Assembly: GCA_001769655.1 (NCBI GenBank) | Contig: MEPC01000002.1 | Span: 97,656-161,655 of the forward strand | From: Bacteroidetes bacterium RIFCSPLOWO2_12_FULL_37_12 | Lineage (GTDB): Bacteria > Bacteroidota > Bacteroidia > 2-12-FULL-37-12 | Length of the DNA: 64,000 bases | Direction: 5' to 3' | Translations under genes and position numbers: made by a program | Notes under the pieces: model-generated | What the model was told of the DNA's origin: nothing | What the model saw: the letters and a program-made list of their open reading frames with translations, nothing else | Databases searched by the model: none | Part shown: one piece after another, positions 63,389-64,000 of the stretch | Numbering within the stretch: the first letter of the stretch is position 1 | Layout of the letters: every line of letters starts with the position of its first letter

Positions 63389-64000
63389 ATGATTAAAAAT
63401 TTACTCCTCTACTTTTTCTTTCTTTTATTTTTTCAAACTTTTCAAAACAGGATTTCTGCGCAACCTGCAAATGATGGTAAATGTGGCGCTGTGCCAATTA
63501 CTGTGGGTGCGGGTTGTACAAATGGTGACAATACGGGTGCCACTACTACCGGTGAGGGCTTGAGTACACCTTCTTGTTTTAGCGGTAATCCGAGTAATTA
63601 CAGTACATCTGTGTGGTATTCTTTCACAGCTACTGACGACAGTATATCAATAAATTTTGGAGATGGCACACTCGGCACTCAATCTATGGGGGCAGTGTAT
63701 AGTTCCTCGGATAATACTTGCACAGGTACATTCACTGAAGTAGGATGTGCCAAAGGTGGAAATGAAGTTGAATTACTTGGACTTGTCAATGGAAACACTT
63801 ATTTCCTCTTGGTTGATGGAAGTGGAAATAATGTAGGAACTTTTTGTGTTTCATCCTACGAGACACCGCCACCCCCGCCTCCTGTTGGTACATGCAGTAA
63901 TCCTAGGGATTTACAGGTGGCTGGTGATTGTAATAATATTGCGGGTGTTCAATACGATGAACAAAATAATATTATTTCAACCAATTTGACTACGGGGGGG
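63389..64000 (+). CDS. Secreted cysteine-containing protein, 3' end cut by window edge
   Basis: An open frame from the ATG at 63389 continues without a stop to the end of the window (204 codons). A signal peptide (LLYFFFLLFFQTFQNRISAQ) opens it. The mature part starts with GKCGAVPITVGAGCTNGDNTGAT and contains a beta-sandwich pattern VWYSFTATDDSISINFGDGT, SSDNTCTGTFTEVGC and TYFLLVDGSGNNVGTFCV, like the jelly-roll repeats found in large Bacteroidota surface proteins. A proline-rich hinge (TPPPPPPVG) follows. Such proteins usually end in a T9SS signal, which would lie beyond the edge. Function unknown. Confidence 0.7.
   Translation, partial: MIKNLLLYFFFLLFFQTFQNRISAQPANDGKCGAVPITVGAGCTNGDNTGATTTGEGLSTPSCFSGNPSNYSTSVWYSFTATDDSISINFGDGTLGTQSMGAVYSSSDNTCTGTFTEVGCAKGGNEVELLGLVNGNTYFLLVDGSGNNVGTFCVSSYETPPPPPPVGTCSNPRDLQVAGDCNNIAGVQYDEQNNIISTNLTTGG

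Overview
The window looks like a chromosome segment of an AT-rich, probably uncultured member of the Bacteroidota. The evidence is a set of secreted proteins with type IX secretion (T9SS) C-terminal sorting domains, a gliding-type C-terminal-domain protein next to a PorP/SprF-OmpA protein, promoters of the Bacteroidota form (TTG/TTTG, about 19-21 bases, TAnnTTTG), almost no Shine-Dalgarno sequences, and several architectures typical of the phylum: a glycogen synthase-alpha-glucan phosphorylase fusion, an Nramp-UspA fusion and a YfiR-SpoIIE fusion. No phage, integrase, IS transposase or CRISPR array was seen. Both edges cut a gene.

Layout. 1-7.0 kb: a truncated surface beta-propeller protein, a metallo-beta-lactamase hydrolase, an orphan TRAP DctM permease and a two-component system. 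7.1-16.3 kb: a four-gene alpha-glucan/glycogen cluster (debranching enzyme, GT4 synthase-like enzyme, GH57 amylase, 1418-residue synthase-phosphorylase fusion), studded with short REP-like palindromes, then tRNA-Arg(CCT). 16.5-27.1 kb: two envelope proteins, a pRiA4b ORF-3-like protein, an Nramp-UspA transporter with its DtxR/MntR-type regulator, a glycosyltransferase, a sodium:solute symporter, a small HMA protein, an rRNA methyltransferase and an outer-membrane protein. 27.1-33.6 kb: the PorP/SprF-OmpA pair, an aldehyde dehydrogenase and a T9SS beta-propeller protein. 33.7-42.4 kb: leuS, two tandem TPR proteins whose trypsin-like domains have lost catalytic residues, a CotH-kinase protein and ndk. 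42.5-45.9 kb: a minus-strand operon (SPOR-like, ruvB, thioredoxin, DUF721), preceded by tRNA-Thr(CGT). 46.2-50.7 kb: topA and purF, convergent. 50.8-57.4 kb: cysteine desulfurase followed by an apparent sulfur/redox operon (ArsR-type regulator, sulfide:quinone-reductase-like flavoprotein, periplasmic rhodanese-like protein, Met/His-rich metal-binding protein, monoheme cytochrome, DsrE-like protein) and a 604-residue uncharacterised protein with faint nitronate-monooxygenase-like motifs. 57.5-64 kb: a porin, a YfiR-SpoIIE signalling protein, a small secreted protein, a PKD/propeller T9SS protein and a truncated secreted protein.

Two genome-scale signals stand out. First, the palindrome AGTGWCACT occurs 14 times by eye in 64 kb, where composition predicts fewer than one. 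It lies mostly inside genes, in the manner of an iterated palindrome such as cyanobacterial HIP1 or a DNA-uptake or nucleoid site. Second, most spacers are built from short tandem arrays with units of 6, 7, 8 or 11 bp. The same unit families recur at unlinked spacers, which suggests dispersal rather than local slippage only.

The best candidate for an undescribed system is the 52.0-57.4 kb sulfur/redox operon with its unknown last gene.
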